From NCBI GenBank assembly GCA_023447635.1, contig JAEXNA010000134.1, positions 1 to 64,000 on the forward strand: a DNA stretch of 64,000 nt, written 5' to 3'. The position numbers were made by a program, and so were the translations under genes. A model generated the notes under the pieces. The model ran no database searches. It was not told the DNA's origin and worked only from the letters and a program-made list of their open reading frames with translations. The stretch comes from Vulcanimicrobiota bacterium. GTDB taxonomy: Bacteria; Vulcanimicrobiota; Xenobia; Xenobiales; JADMJV01. Below are positions 10,637 through 18,743 of the stretch, in pieces; the first letter of the stretch is position 1; each line of letters starts with the position of its first letter.

Positions 10637-11028
10637 CTCGAACCTCTTCCCAAAACTTCAATGTGAAACAGAAAATGCACATAAGTTCCACATGGCGGAG
10701 CACCTGTTCCGTTGGGTCGGTCAATCCCCTTCTGTAGGTAAGTGGTAGATTTCGCTCCTATACGGCCTCTCCATGTGGTCGAGCAGAGAGGTTGAATCGT
10801 AGTGGGTGCGTCTTTCTTCTATCAAGACCGTTCCTTCACAAGTAAGGAATGCGAGCTTTGTTTACCGTACTACGAAGGTAGTCAAACCGTCTCTGAGTCA
10901 AGGTGGATTTGCGGAGATTGCTTTCAGAGAAAAATAAAAAAAAACTCCATCCTTGTAGGATAGAGTGGGGATCCGAGGGCAGATAAGATCGCGGACCGGT
11001 TGGGTTACGGCTCGCAGGACGTCTAGCG
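10637..11028. other. Intergenic region upstream of the secretion operon
   Basis: This 392-bp gene-free stretch lies between the end of the trigger factor gene and the start of tpsB, both on the minus strand. It is noticeably more AT-rich than its surroundings. The right part holds the trigger factor terminator (10930-10966). The remainder should hold the promoter of the secretion operon. I see TTGACT- and TTGACC-like -35 candidates on the minus strand near 10885 and 10720 but no convincing partner -10, so I do not call a promoter. No ORF of note is present. Confidence 0.5.
10930..10966 (-). terminator. Rho-independent terminator of the trigger factor operon
   Basis: On the minus strand, 10966-10957 pairs with 10953-10944 in a 10-bp stem with one G-U wobble and a 3-nt loop. 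It is followed by a long T-rich tract (the A-run at 10931-10943 on the plus strand). It lies ~60 bp past the trigger factor stop codon. Confidence 0.88.
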
Positions 11029-12171
11029 CTACTTCTTGCCCGCGCTCTTCTTGCTTTTGCCGGCCGGCTTCTTCGACGCCGGCTTCTTGGCGGCGGCCTT
11101 CTTCGCTTCGACCGGTTCGGTCCCCGCGCTCTCGACGGGCCCCTCGGCTCGCGCCTGATCCGAGGCTTCGCTCTTCGCCGCGGCTTTGGCCTTCGGCTTC
11201 GACTTCGCCTTAGGTTTGGCTTTGGCGGTTCCGCGCTTCTTCTTCGAGACCGGCTCGACGGCGGGCTCCGGAACAGGAGAAGCTTCGGTCAGGGCGCTCT
11301 CCACCAGCAGCTGGCGCACCTTGCCGATGAGGATCCGGTAGATAAACAGGCGGTTGGTCTGGTCGTCCTCGAGCTTCTTGCGGAAGCTTTCCACCTTCTC
11401 TCCCGTCTTCGACGACTCCAGCAGGATGGCGTTCTCCAGCTCGGACTTGCCCACGGTGATCCCCTCGGCGCTGGCGATGCTGCGGTACAGAACCTCCAGA
11501 CGCGCCTCGATAAGCCCCGAGAGAGACACTTCCTCGGCGAACTGCTGAGGCGACAGCCCTTTCTGCCTGAGGTGTTTCTCCAGGCTGATTCCAAACTCTT
11601 TGAGAGCCTGCTCCCGCTTCTTGAGCGCCAGCTTGGCGTGGCCCTCGCGCAGCTGCGGAGGCAGAACGTTGAAGTCGATCTGCTCGACCACTCTGGCGAT
11701 GATGGTGTTGGCGATCGTCTCTCGGTCCTTGGGGTTGGTCTTATCTAATCCAAGCTCCACGAACGAGACCGCCTTGTAGTCGTGAACCGGCTGGATCGGC
11801 ATGACCTGAAGTGTCGCCTCGAACACCAGATCCTTGCCGCGTTCGCACTCCACGACTTTCGAGTCTCCCCGGCCCAGCGGACGCAGGTTCAGACGAGCCA
11901 GCGCCGCCTTGTAGGCCGGAGGGATCAGATGGTTGGAGACCAGCCCGGTGAGCGCTTTGTCGGGCACCTGCGCGCGAGCCACCGCGCCGGGCACGTGCCC
12001 CTTGCGGAAGCCTTTGAGCTTGACCTTGCTCAGGTTCTTGTCCAGGACCTCGTCATAGGCTTTGTCCACCTCCGAGGCCGGGACCGTGATCAGCAGGCGA
12101 ACGTGACCAGGAGAAGGGCTCTCCGAAGTGACGTCGACCAGGGGCAGCTCCTGCGGGGCTTCAGCGCTCAT
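11029..12171 (-). CDS. tig: Trigger factor-like ribosome-associated chaperone lacking the PPIase domain
   Basis: This is a nascent-chain chaperone of the trigger factor family, expected to bind the ribosomal exit tunnel through its N-domain. The signature loop reads KLKGFRKGHVPG at residues ~50-62, within an N-domain of ~1-140. The sequence then passes straight into the helical C-domain (FNVLPPQLREGH, LRQKGLSPQQF, AEGITVGKSELENAI). The ~100-residue FKBP-type isomerase domain usually found between them is absent. The last ~90 residues are a Lys/Ala/Pro-rich tail resembling histone H1 (repeated KPAKAKA- and KKPA-like units). A GTG at 12174 is also in frame, but the ATG at 12171 sits 8 bp from a clean AAGGAG. 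It is co-transcribed with the small gene upstream, whose stop is 12 bp away. Confidence 0.88.
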   Translation of the reverse strand: MSAEAPQELPLVDVTSESPSPGHVRLLITVPASEVDKAYDEVLDKNLSKVKLKGFRKGHVPGAVARAQVPDKALTGLVSNHLIPPAYKAALARLNLRPLGRGDSKVVECERGKDLVFEATLQVMPIQPVHDYKAVSFVELGLDKTNPKDRETIANTIIARVVEQIDFNVLPPQLREGHAKLALKKREQALKEFGISLEKHLRQKGLSPQQFAEEVSLSGLIEARLEVLYRSIASAEGITVGKSELENAILLESSKTGEKVESFRKKLEDDQTNRLFIYRILIGKVRQLLVESALTEASPVPEPAVEPVSKKKRGTAKAKPKAKSKPKAKAAAKSEASDQARAEGPVESAGTEPVEAKKAAAKKPASKKPAGKSKKSAGKK

Positions 12172-12183
12172 CACGGCTTCTCC

Positions 12184-12537
12184 TTAGGCTTCGGCGGGAG
12201 CGGAGGCGTCCTGGGCGGGCGCTTGCTGCTGAGGCGTCACGCCAGGGCGGTTGAGAACCAGCCCGGTCAGAATAGGGACGTTGACCTTGCCCTGGTCGGC
12301 CAGGCGGCAGAACAAGCCGGCGGCGGAAAGTCCGATGGCGGCGGCGATACCGGCGCGACCCCAGCGCTCGAATTTGGCGCTGAGCTCCATCCACTCGCTG
12401 CGCCCCTGGTAGACAGGGGCTTGCTGGTGAGCGGCCTGCAGAGCCTGGGCGTGCTGAATCTCCGCGGCCTGAGGGGCGGGAGCGGGAGCAGCGGCTTCGG
12501 CGTCTTTCTTGGGGGCTTTCGAGCTGTCTTTAGCCAT
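12184..12537 (-). CDS. Small alanine/proline-rich protein with one hydrophobic segment, unknown function
   Basis: I do not recognise this 117-aa protein. It starts MAKDSSKAPKKD, then has an Ala/Pro/Gln-rich linker and a short central region (SEWMELSAKFERWGRAGI). A hydrophobic stretch AGIAAAIGLSAAGLFCRLA (residues ~64-82) could be a single membrane helix, and the tail is again Gln/Ala/Pro-rich. The frame extends upstream to 12654, but that extension has a different, Arg/Trp-rich composition. I chose the ATG at 12537 because composition changes there, although its GGAG ribosome site is 13 bp away. It precedes the trigger factor gene by 12 bp and probably shares its transcript. Confidence 0.6.
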   Translation of the reverse strand: MAKDSSKAPKKDAEAAAPAPAPQAAEIQHAQALQAAHQQAPVYQGRSEWMELSAKFERWGRAGIAAAIGLSAAGLFCRLADQGKVNVPILTGLVLNRPGVTPQQQAPAQDASAPAEA

Positions 12538-12732
12538 AAGATCTAGGATTCTCCAATCTTTATTTCCAGTCCAGCACCTCGCGGCGAGTTGACCGGGTGG
12601 CGGCTGTTCGCGTCCCATGAGGGTTCGCCTCTTCTTCTGGTACGCATAAACCATGTTTACCCCATTCGGCCGCGAGGGCCCGCTCCTTAACCTCTGGTCA
12701 GCTCCGGCGTGCTGGTATATTCTCCGTGCACG

Positions 12733-14415
12733 ATGCTAGGTCTGCTCCGCCCCTATAGACGTACGATCCTGCTTCTGGTCGTCCTGGCGCTGCTGGGCAA
12801 CGGAGCAGGGCTGATCCTGCCCGCCCTGATCGGTCAGGGGATCAACGCTTTCTCCTCCGGGCAGGCGGTGGCAGAGGCGCTCTGGCGGGAGTTCGCCGCG
12901 GTGGTGGTGTTGGTAGCCGCTCTGGGGCTGTGGCAGAATCTGGTCCAGGTGCGGGTCTCCGAGCAGGTCGCTCGAGATCTCAGATCTGCTCTCAGCGAGA
13001 AGATCTCGCGCCAGAGCTACTCTTTCGTGATGGCCCGCGACCCGGCCAGGCTGCTAACCCATCTGACCTCCGACGTGGACGCGGTCAAGCTGTTCGTGGC
13101 TCAGGTGATCCCCAGCTTGCTCTCTTCCATGGTGGTCCTGCTGGGTGCGAGCTGTATGCTGCTGGGGCTGAACTGGCGGCTCGGTTTGGCCGTCCTGACC
13201 ATCCTGCCGGCCATCGCCCTGACCTTCTTCTCGGTGCTGAGGAAGGTCAAGCCGCTCTTCACCCAGAGCCGGGCGGTCGTCGATCGCGTCAATAAGGTGA
13301 TTCAGCAGACCATCGGCGGAGCCGCCCTGATCCGGGTGCTGAATTCGCAAGATCAAGAAAGAGAGAAGTTTGGCGAGGTCAACGACAGAGCCATGACGCT
13401 CGGCTTGACCATCTTGAGAAACTTCGCCCTGATGATCCCCGCGGTCACCTTCTTCGCCAACTCCGGCACGATGATGATCCTGGCGCTGGGTGGTTGGCTG
13501 GTGCTGGAGGAGAAGATGAAGCTGGGAGACGTGGCCGCTTTCAACAGCTATCTGGCTCTTCTGATCTTCCCAATCTTCGTGATCGGCTTCATGTCGAACC
13601 TGATCTCCCAGGCCCAGGTCGCCTTCGGCCGGCTTCAAGACGTCCTGAACGCCGCCGAGACGCCCCCTCCGCCGCCTTTCGAAGGACGACTCGAGGGGCG
13701 GGTGCGGGTCCAGGAGCTGCAGCTGACTCGTGGCGAGAAGAAGGTCCTCAAAGGGATCAGCTTCGAGCTGGCCGCCGGCTCGCGGAACGCCATCGTCGGA
13801 CCGACCGCGGCGGGAAAGAGCCAGCTGCTGCTGCTGCTTCGAGGCCTGCTGCAGCCGGACGCGGGAACCATCCTCTACGACGACGAGGTGACCCCTGACC
13901 GGCTCAAGCGTCAGGTCGGCGTGGTTTTTCAGGAGTCGGCGCTGTTCCAGGGAACCCTGGGTGAGAATCTGGCGATGCATCCCGATCTCGACCCCGAACA
14001 GCTGCGAAAGGCCCTCGCTGCCGCCGAGCTCTCCGACTTCGTCGCGGCTCTGCCGCTGGGCCTCGAGACCCCGGTCTCCGAGCGAGGAACGACCTTATCC
14101 GGCGGGCAGAAGCAGCGCGTCATGCTGGCCCGGGCTCTCGCGCTCGAGCCTGACGTTCTGCTGCTCGACGACGTGACGGCCCGGCTGGACGCGGCCACCG
14201 AGGCTCGGGTTCAGGAGAATCTGCGGACTCTCTACGCCAGGACCACCGTGCTGTCGGTGACCCAGCGGATCGCCACCATCAAGGACTACGATCGCATCTT
14301 CCTGATGATGGAAGGTGAGCTGCTGGCCTGGGGAACCCATCAGCAGCTGCTGGCCAGCTCTCCCGAGTACCGACAGATCTTCGACTCGCAGAGGAGTACC
14401 CAGCACTATGAATAG
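12733..14415 (+). CDS. Heterodimeric ABC exporter, degenerate-site subunit (TM287/BmrC type)
   Basis: This is a half-transporter with six predicted membrane helices (residues ~10-295) followed by an ATPase domain (~325-550). Walker A is GPTAAGKS (~357-364) and the signature is the canonical LSGGQKQR (~455). After Walker B (VLLLD) the catalytic Glu is replaced by Asp (position 480), and the switch-loop His is replaced by Gln in SVTQRI (511). Exactly these two changes mark the degenerate subunit of heterodimeric exporters such as TM287/288. The partner gene overlaps by 8 bp, so the two are translationally coupled. An in-frame GTG at 12709 would add 8 residues; neither start has a clear ribosome site, and the ATG fits the family start better. 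Substrate (lipid or drug) is unknown. Confidence 0.92.
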   Translation: MLGLLRPYRRTILLLVVLALLGNGAGLILPALIGQGINAFSSGQAVAEALWREFAAVVVLVAALGLWQNLVQVRVSEQVARDLRSALSEKISRQSYSFVMARDPARLLTHLTSDVDAVKLFVAQVIPSLLSSMVVLLGASCMLLGLNWRLGLAVLTILPAIALTFFSVLRKVKPLFTQSRAVVDRVNKVIQQTIGGAALIRVLNSQDQEREKFGEVNDRAMTLGLTILRNFALMIPAVTFFANSGTMMILALGGWLVLEEKMKLGDVAAFNSYLALLIFPIFVIGFMSNLISQAQVAFGRLQDVLNAAETPPPPPFEGRLEGRVRVQELQLTRGEKKVLKGISFELAAGSRNAIVGPTAAGKSQLLLLLRGLLQPDAGTILYDDEVTPDRLKRQVGVVFQESALFQGTLGENLAMHPDLDPEQLRKALAAAELSDFVAALPLGLETPVSERGTTLSGGQKQRVMLARALALEPDVLLLDDVTARLDAATEARVQENLRTLYARTTVLSVTQRIATIKDYDRIFLMMEGELLAWGTHQQLLASSPEYRQIFDSQRSTQHYE

Positions 14416-16024
14416 GCTGTTTCGCCCGGAAAGACGAACTCTGCTCGTGGCCTCTGGAGCCATCCTGACCACCTCGGCTCTCAACCTCGGGGCGCCCGCG
14501 GTGATGGCCCACGCCATCGACGGACCGCTGGCCCGGGGCGACTACCGCGGGGTGCTCACCCACGTCGGCCTGCTGCTGTTGATGTATCTGGTGTCTCTCT
14601 TCACTCAGTACTATCAGACGGTAGGGATGGGCACGGTGGGACAGCGGGTCCTGCATCGTCTCAGGGCAGAGCTCTTCGACAAGCTGCAGCGGCTGCCGGT
14701 CGAGTTCTTCGCCGAGCGTCGAAGCGGCGACCTGATCTCTCGCGTCAACAACGACACCGACAAGATGTACCAGTTCTTCTCCCAGTCGCTGATGCAGTTC
14801 GTGGGCAGCTTCGCGACCATGCTGGGAGCGGGCTGCTTCTTGCTGGGTCTGCAGCCGCGCCTGGGAGCGGCGGCGCTGGCTCCGGCCGCGGTGATGTTCG
14901 CCCTGACTCGGATGGTCGGTCCTGAGGTGAGGCGTCGCAACGCCTCGAGCCTGGAGAGCACGGGAGAGGTCAGCGCCGAGGTCTCGGAAAGTCTGGCCAA
15001 TTTTCACGTGGTCGTCGCCTTCGACCGGCGCGACGCTTTCCGAGCCCAGTTCGAAAGGGTCAACGCGCGCAACTATCGTCAGGCCGTCGGTGCGGGGCTG
15101 GCGAACGGCTTGCTGACCCCGATCTACGCGCTCTGCGCCCAGGTCGCCCAGCTGGTCGTCCTGGCTTACGGTCTGGCCTTGATCGCCGACGACGAGTTCA
15201 CCGTCGGTCTGCTGATAGGCTACTTTGTCTACGTCAACCGCTTCTACGATCCGATGCGCCAGCTGGCGGCCCTGTGGGCTTCCTTTCAGGGCGCCAACGC
15301 GGCCTACGCCCGCATCTCGGAGGTGCTCGACGAGCCTCGCGAGCTGCCCGTTCTGCCCGGGGAGTCCGCCGAGCAGGGCGCGGCTCGGCTGGAGTTTCGA
15401 GAGGTCAGCTTCGGTTACCAGGCCGACCAGCGGGTGCTCGAAGGGGTGAGCTTTCGGCTCGAGGCGGGACGAACCTACGCTTTCGTCGGTCCCACGGGTG
15501 GAGGGAAGAGCACGACGGCTTCGCTGATGTCGCGTCTCTACGACCCCATCGACGGGCGGGTGCTGCTGGATGGTCGCGATCTGCGAACTTATCCCCCGGA
15601 CGAGCGAAGCCAGAAGATCGGATTCATCCTGCAAGAGCCTTTTCTTTTCGCCGGGACGGTGGGCGACAACGTCAGCTCGCTGCACGGGCTGGACCGTCTC
15701 TTCCCTCAGGGGTTGGAGACTCCGGTCGACGGGCTGAGCCTCGGACAGCGGCAGGTGGTGGCGTTTCTTCGCGCCATCGGACGCCAGCCGCAGCTTCTGA
15801 TCCTCGACGAAGCCACCGCCAACATCGACACCGTGACCGAGGCGGCTCTGGCCGAGCTGCTGGAGCTCCTGCCCCCGAGCACCAGCACGGTGGTCATCGC
15901 GCACCGCCTGAACACCATCGAGAAGGCCGACGGGATCTTCTTCGTCAACGATGGACGCGTTCAGAGCGCCGGCTCGCTAGAGCAGGCGGTGGCGATGCTC
16001 AAGCAAGAAACCCGGAGAAGCTAG
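14408..16024 (+). CDS. Heterodimeric ABC exporter, catalytic-site subunit (TM288/BmrD type)
   Basis: This is the second half of the exporter: six membrane helices in the first ~310 residues, then an ATPase domain. Walker A is GPTGGGKST, Walker B ILDE keeps the catalytic Glu, and AHRL keeps the switch His. The signature motif is the altered LSLGQRQ instead of LSGGQ, which is the expected complement to the degenerate Walker site of the upstream subunit. The ATG at 14408 lies inside the last codons of the upstream gene. The stop overlaps the convergent lipase gene by 4 bp, so the operon probably ends here. The product is 538 aa. Confidence 0.92.
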   Translation: MNRLFRPERRTLLVASGAILTTSALNLGAPAVMAHAIDGPLARGDYRGVLTHVGLLLLMYLVSLFTQYYQTVGMGTVGQRVLHRLRAELFDKLQRLPVEFFAERRSGDLISRVNNDTDKMYQFFSQSLMQFVGSFATMLGAGCFLLGLQPRLGAAALAPAAVMFALTRMVGPEVRRRNASSLESTGEVSAEVSESLANFHVVVAFDRRDAFRAQFERVNARNYRQAVGAGLANGLLTPIYALCAQVAQLVVLAYGLALIADDEFTVGLLIGYFVYVNRFYDPMRQLAALWASFQGANAAYARISEVLDEPRELPVLPGESAEQGAARLEFREVSFGYQADQRVLEGVSFRLEAGRTYAFVGPTGGGKSTTASLMSRLYDPIDGRVLLDGRDLRTYPPDERSQKIGFILQEPFLFAGTVGDNVSSLHGLDRLFPQGLETPVDGLSLGQRQVVAFLRAIGRQPQLLILDEATANIDTVTEAALAELLELLPPSTSTVVIAHRLNTIEKADGIFFVNDGRVQSAGSLEQAVAMLKQETRRS

Positions 16025-17142
16025 CGCGCCGTGCCAGCGGCTTGTAGGTCGGCCGAGGGGGGAGGGGAGGCTTCGCCCACCTGACTCCAGCCGAAGTAGT
16101 CGGCCAGCCTGCTGAACACGTCCTTGTCGTGCGGCAGATTCCCGTGGTGCTTGTTGCCTCGACCCGGCAGAAGGGCCGACGGGATCCCTTCGAGGGAGGT
16201 GCTGGAGGCCGGCACCAGGCCGTCTCCTCCGCTACCTCCACCCCAGGTCCTGGTCAAGGTCGAGTAGCCGGTCGCGGCGACCGAGAGAAACTCCGAGGCG
16301 CCGGCCAGCTGGCGATCCAGGGTCTTGTTCAGGGCGTCCAGGTTCGGGTTGCTCTCGGGTCGCTCGGGGTCCCAGCTCTTCAACCATCCCATGGCGGGCA
16401 GATGCGCGGCGTTGATGCCGCCCAGCGACATGGCCCAGTTGATGTCCCGGTGAATGATGTACTCCGCCAGCGTCGCGAAGCGGGTTCCCTTGTTGGCGGT
16501 ACCGAGCAGGGCGACCTGGTCGACCCGGGTGGTACCGTCGTCGAGCATCTTGCGCGTAGCCAGGCCGCCCATCGAGTAGCCCAGCAGGTCGACTTTTTCG
16601 GAGACCCCTTTCTTGACCAGAGCGAGAGCTTCTTTGAGTTGAGGAGCGCTGCTGTCGGGGGCGTCAAGCGGGCTGTCGAAGACGGCGATAAAGACGCGGT
16701 CCGAAGGGGCAACCTCGGTGGCTCGAGAGCACGCTTTGTCGGCGAACGCCTGCCCATCCTTAAGGTAGACGGCTCGCTCGCCGTTCTGGCCGCCGGCCAA
16801 CAGTTGGTCCTTGAGATGGTCGAACTTGGAGGGGAAAGTGCCCCAGCCCGGCACGATGATCAAGGGATCGTGCAGCTTGACCAGAGGGGCGCCGGCCAGG
16901 GGAGGAGTGACCTCGTTGTTGGCGGCGGCTTTTTTGCCCGCGTTCTGATACAGGATTCCGCTGCCGGCGAACTGAGTCACCGCAATGGCGTCTTTGATCC
17001 AGGAGGCGCGTCCGCCGTCCAGCGAGGCTTCCTCGTAGCGCTCGCGCGGCTCGAGAGCCTGCTCGGCGACCTGGCTCAGTTCGTCGAGAGACCGGGGGAA
17101 TCTCCAATAAGGGAGTTCGGGGGATGACCCAACCGCGTTCAT
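16021..17142 (-). CDS. Alpha/beta-hydrolase, lipase/esterase-like
   Basis: This 373-aa hydrolase is probably a lipase or carboxylesterase. The central strand-loop LIIVPGWGTFPSKF begins the alpha/beta-hydrolase core near residue 95. The nucleophile elbow is GYSMGG (Ser ~195). A candidate acid is the Asp in GGDGLVPASS and a candidate His lies in KHHGNLPHDKD. The sequence VALLGTANKGTRFA after the elbow resembles triacylglycerol lipases of the LipA/EstA kind. There is no clear signal peptide; the first ~60 residues are polar and charged. It starts 61 bp after the histidine kinase gene on the same strand, so co-transcription is possible. It converges with the ABC exporter with a 4-bp overlap. Confidence 0.75.
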   Translation of the reverse strand: MNAVGSSPELPYWRFPRSLDELSQVAEQALEPRERYEEASLDGGRASWIKDAIAVTQFAGSGILYQNAGKKAAANNEVTPPLAGAPLVKLHDPLIIVPGWGTFPSKFDHLKDQLLAGGQNGERAVYLKDGQAFADKACSRATEVAPSDRVFIAVFDSPLDAPDSSAPQLKEALALVKKGVSEKVDLLGYSMGGLATRKMLDDGTTRVDQVALLGTANKGTRFATLAEYIIHRDINWAMSLGGINAAHLPAMGWLKSWDPERPESNPNLDALNKTLDRQLAGASEFLSVAATGYSTLTRTWGGGSGGDGLVPASSTSLEGIPSALLPGRGNKHHGNLPHDKDVFSRLADYFGWSQVGEASPPPSADLQAAGTAR

Positions 17143-17203
17143 GCTCAGAAGTATAGGATACGGATAGTGCGGAAGGCGTTACAAAATCTTGAACAGTTTG
17201 GCC

Positions 17204-18559
17204 TTAGGGGTACTGCTCTTTTGGGATGGAGGGGGCTACGGGATCCGGTTCGGCCTTCGGGTCGATCACGATCTCGAACAGCGCTCCGCCGCCGGGCGCC
17301 TCTTTGATCACGATGTCGCCCTTATGTTTGCGGATGATTTCACGACAGATGGCCAGGCCCAGACCGGTTCCTCGTCCCACCTCTTTGGTGGTGAAGAACG
17401 GTTCGAAGATCTTGCCGCGATGCGCTTCGGGGACGCCGGGGCCGTTGTCGGAAACGGTAGCCAGGACTTTGCCGTTATGCATGGTCGAGGTCACCGTGAT
17501 GCGAGGCCGGTCCGGCTTGCTTTCCTTGAGAACGTCGCGGGCGTTGGCGATCAGGTTGGTGAAGACGTGGGACCACTGGCTGCCGTTGGCGCGGAAGGGG
17601 GGCAGTTCGTCGAGGTTCATGACCAACTCTATCCCTTCGTTGCGCAACTCTTCGCTCATCATCTCTCCGATCCCGGAGATGACGGCGTTCAGGTCGGTGT
17701 CGGCCCGGACAAAGCGAGAGAAGGTCAGGCCGGTCTCGGTCTGCACGGGCGAGCGTGAGTAAACCATCAGTTTGGTGATGATGTCCTTGCACTTTTCTAC
17801 TGCGTCCCGAACGATGGTCAACCGCTTGGATTTGTTGGGATCTTCCTCTTTGCGAAGTAAGGAGCCGACCATGGTAAGGACGGCGCCGAGCGGCGTGTTC
17901 AATTCATGGGCGACCCCCGCCGCCAATCGACCGACCGAGGCTAGATGATGTTCTTCGCCCAGTTCGGCCGCCAGATCGCGCATCTCGGTTTGGGCGTTGG
18001 CCTTCAGGTCGCGCACTTGATCCTGAAGTTTTCCGATCTGCCCGTGGCTTTCCAAACCGGGTAGCGCCAGGGAGAGCAGGCGAGCCGTGATGTCGAGCAG
18101 GCTGCGCTGGGTCTCGTCGGGACGCTGCTCGTCCTCCCAGAACAGCAGAAGGGCGGCCCCCGAGGGGCTGGAGACGGGCAGGGAGAGCAGGAAGCGGCCG
18201 CCCTGAACGGCTTCGGCCGGCGTCCCGGAGTTGATCGCCTGCATCAGCAGGTCCCGCACCACTCCGGGTCCAGTGACTTCCGCGCTTTCCCCCGACTGCA
18301 GCAGCTTCTTGAGGCTGCTTTCGGAGTTGCTGTAAAGCGAGACCCCGCCGGCGCCGCTTTTGTCACGACACTCCTGGCAGAGCGCTTCGGCCCTGGTTTC
18401 GATCGGCGATTCGCCGTCCTTGGCGGTGTCCAGGAGCGCAAGCACTTCGCCGACGTAGCGGTCCCGGCTTTTGAGCGCGTTCGCCGAAACGGCGGCGGCG
18501 GCCAGAATCACACCCGACGAGCAAGCCCAAAAAAGATAAACCAACCCGCTCTGATCCAC
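17204..18559 (-). CDS. Membrane-anchored sensor histidine kinase
   Basis: This is a two-component sensor kinase of 451 aa. One N-terminal hydrophobic segment (GLVYLFWACSSGVILAAAA) anchors it. A GAF-like region follows (~60-190), then a short coiled coil (SHGQIGKLQDQVRDLKAN). The HisKA H-box is GVAHELNTPLG, and the HATPase domain carries NLIANARD, DNGPGVP, FEPFFTTK and GTGLGLAI. The open frame continues upstream to 18985, but that part lies opposite the divergent regulator gene. I place the start at the GTG at 18559, which has AAAGG 6 bp before it and is followed at once by the membrane segment. It is divergent from the REC/SARP regulator across 184 bp, which makes that protein its natural partner. 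Confidence 0.85.
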   Translation of the reverse strand: MDQSGLVYLFWACSSGVILAAAAVSANALKSRDRYVGEVLALLDTAKDGESPIETRAEALCQECRDKSGAGGVSLYSNSESSLKKLLQSGESAEVTGPGVVRDLLMQAINSGTPAEAVQGGRFLLSLPVSSPSGAALLLFWEDEQRPDETQRSLLDITARLLSLALPGLESHGQIGKLQDQVRDLKANAQTEMRDLAAELGEEHHLASVGRLAAGVAHELNTPLGAVLTMVGSLLRKEEDPNKSKRLTIVRDAVEKCKDIITKLMVYSRSPVQTETGLTFSRFVRADTDLNAVISGIGEMMSEELRNEGIELVMNLDELPPFRANGSQWSHVFTNLIANARDVLKESKPDRPRITVTSTMHNGKVLATVSDNGPGVPEAHRGKIFEPFFTTKEVGRGTGLGLAICREIIRKHKGDIVIKEAPGGGALFEIVIDPKAEPDPVAPSIPKEQYP

Positions 18560-18743
18560 CCCGGGCCTTTGGCCGGGCAGGGGAGGGGTTCCTTCTCCCG
18601 CGGCCTCGGCTTGGATGACTGGGCAAAGCCTTCTCAAGGCGGGTCCGCGTAGGAAGGAGTGGCTTCTCCTCGACAGAAGTCTGGCTTTTGGGTTGAGAGC
18701 CGGTGTCCGGTGACTTTTGGGCCGGCTTTCTAGAAGGTGCAAA

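Noticed and set aside
9764..10666. Plus-strand open frame opposite the TpsB transporter
   Set aside because: Low-complexity Val/Gln/Gly mirror of the transporter codons; the minus-strand product matches a full-length known family.
10637..10929. Promoter for the secretion operon
   Set aside because: TTGACT/TTGACC-like hexamers are present on the minus strand, but no -10 element at suitable spacing convinced me.
14279..15904. 541-codon minus-strand frame opposite the second ABC subunit
   Set aside because: The plus strand carries intact Walker, signature and switch motifs; the antisense product has no domain and a composition typical of GC-rich shadows.
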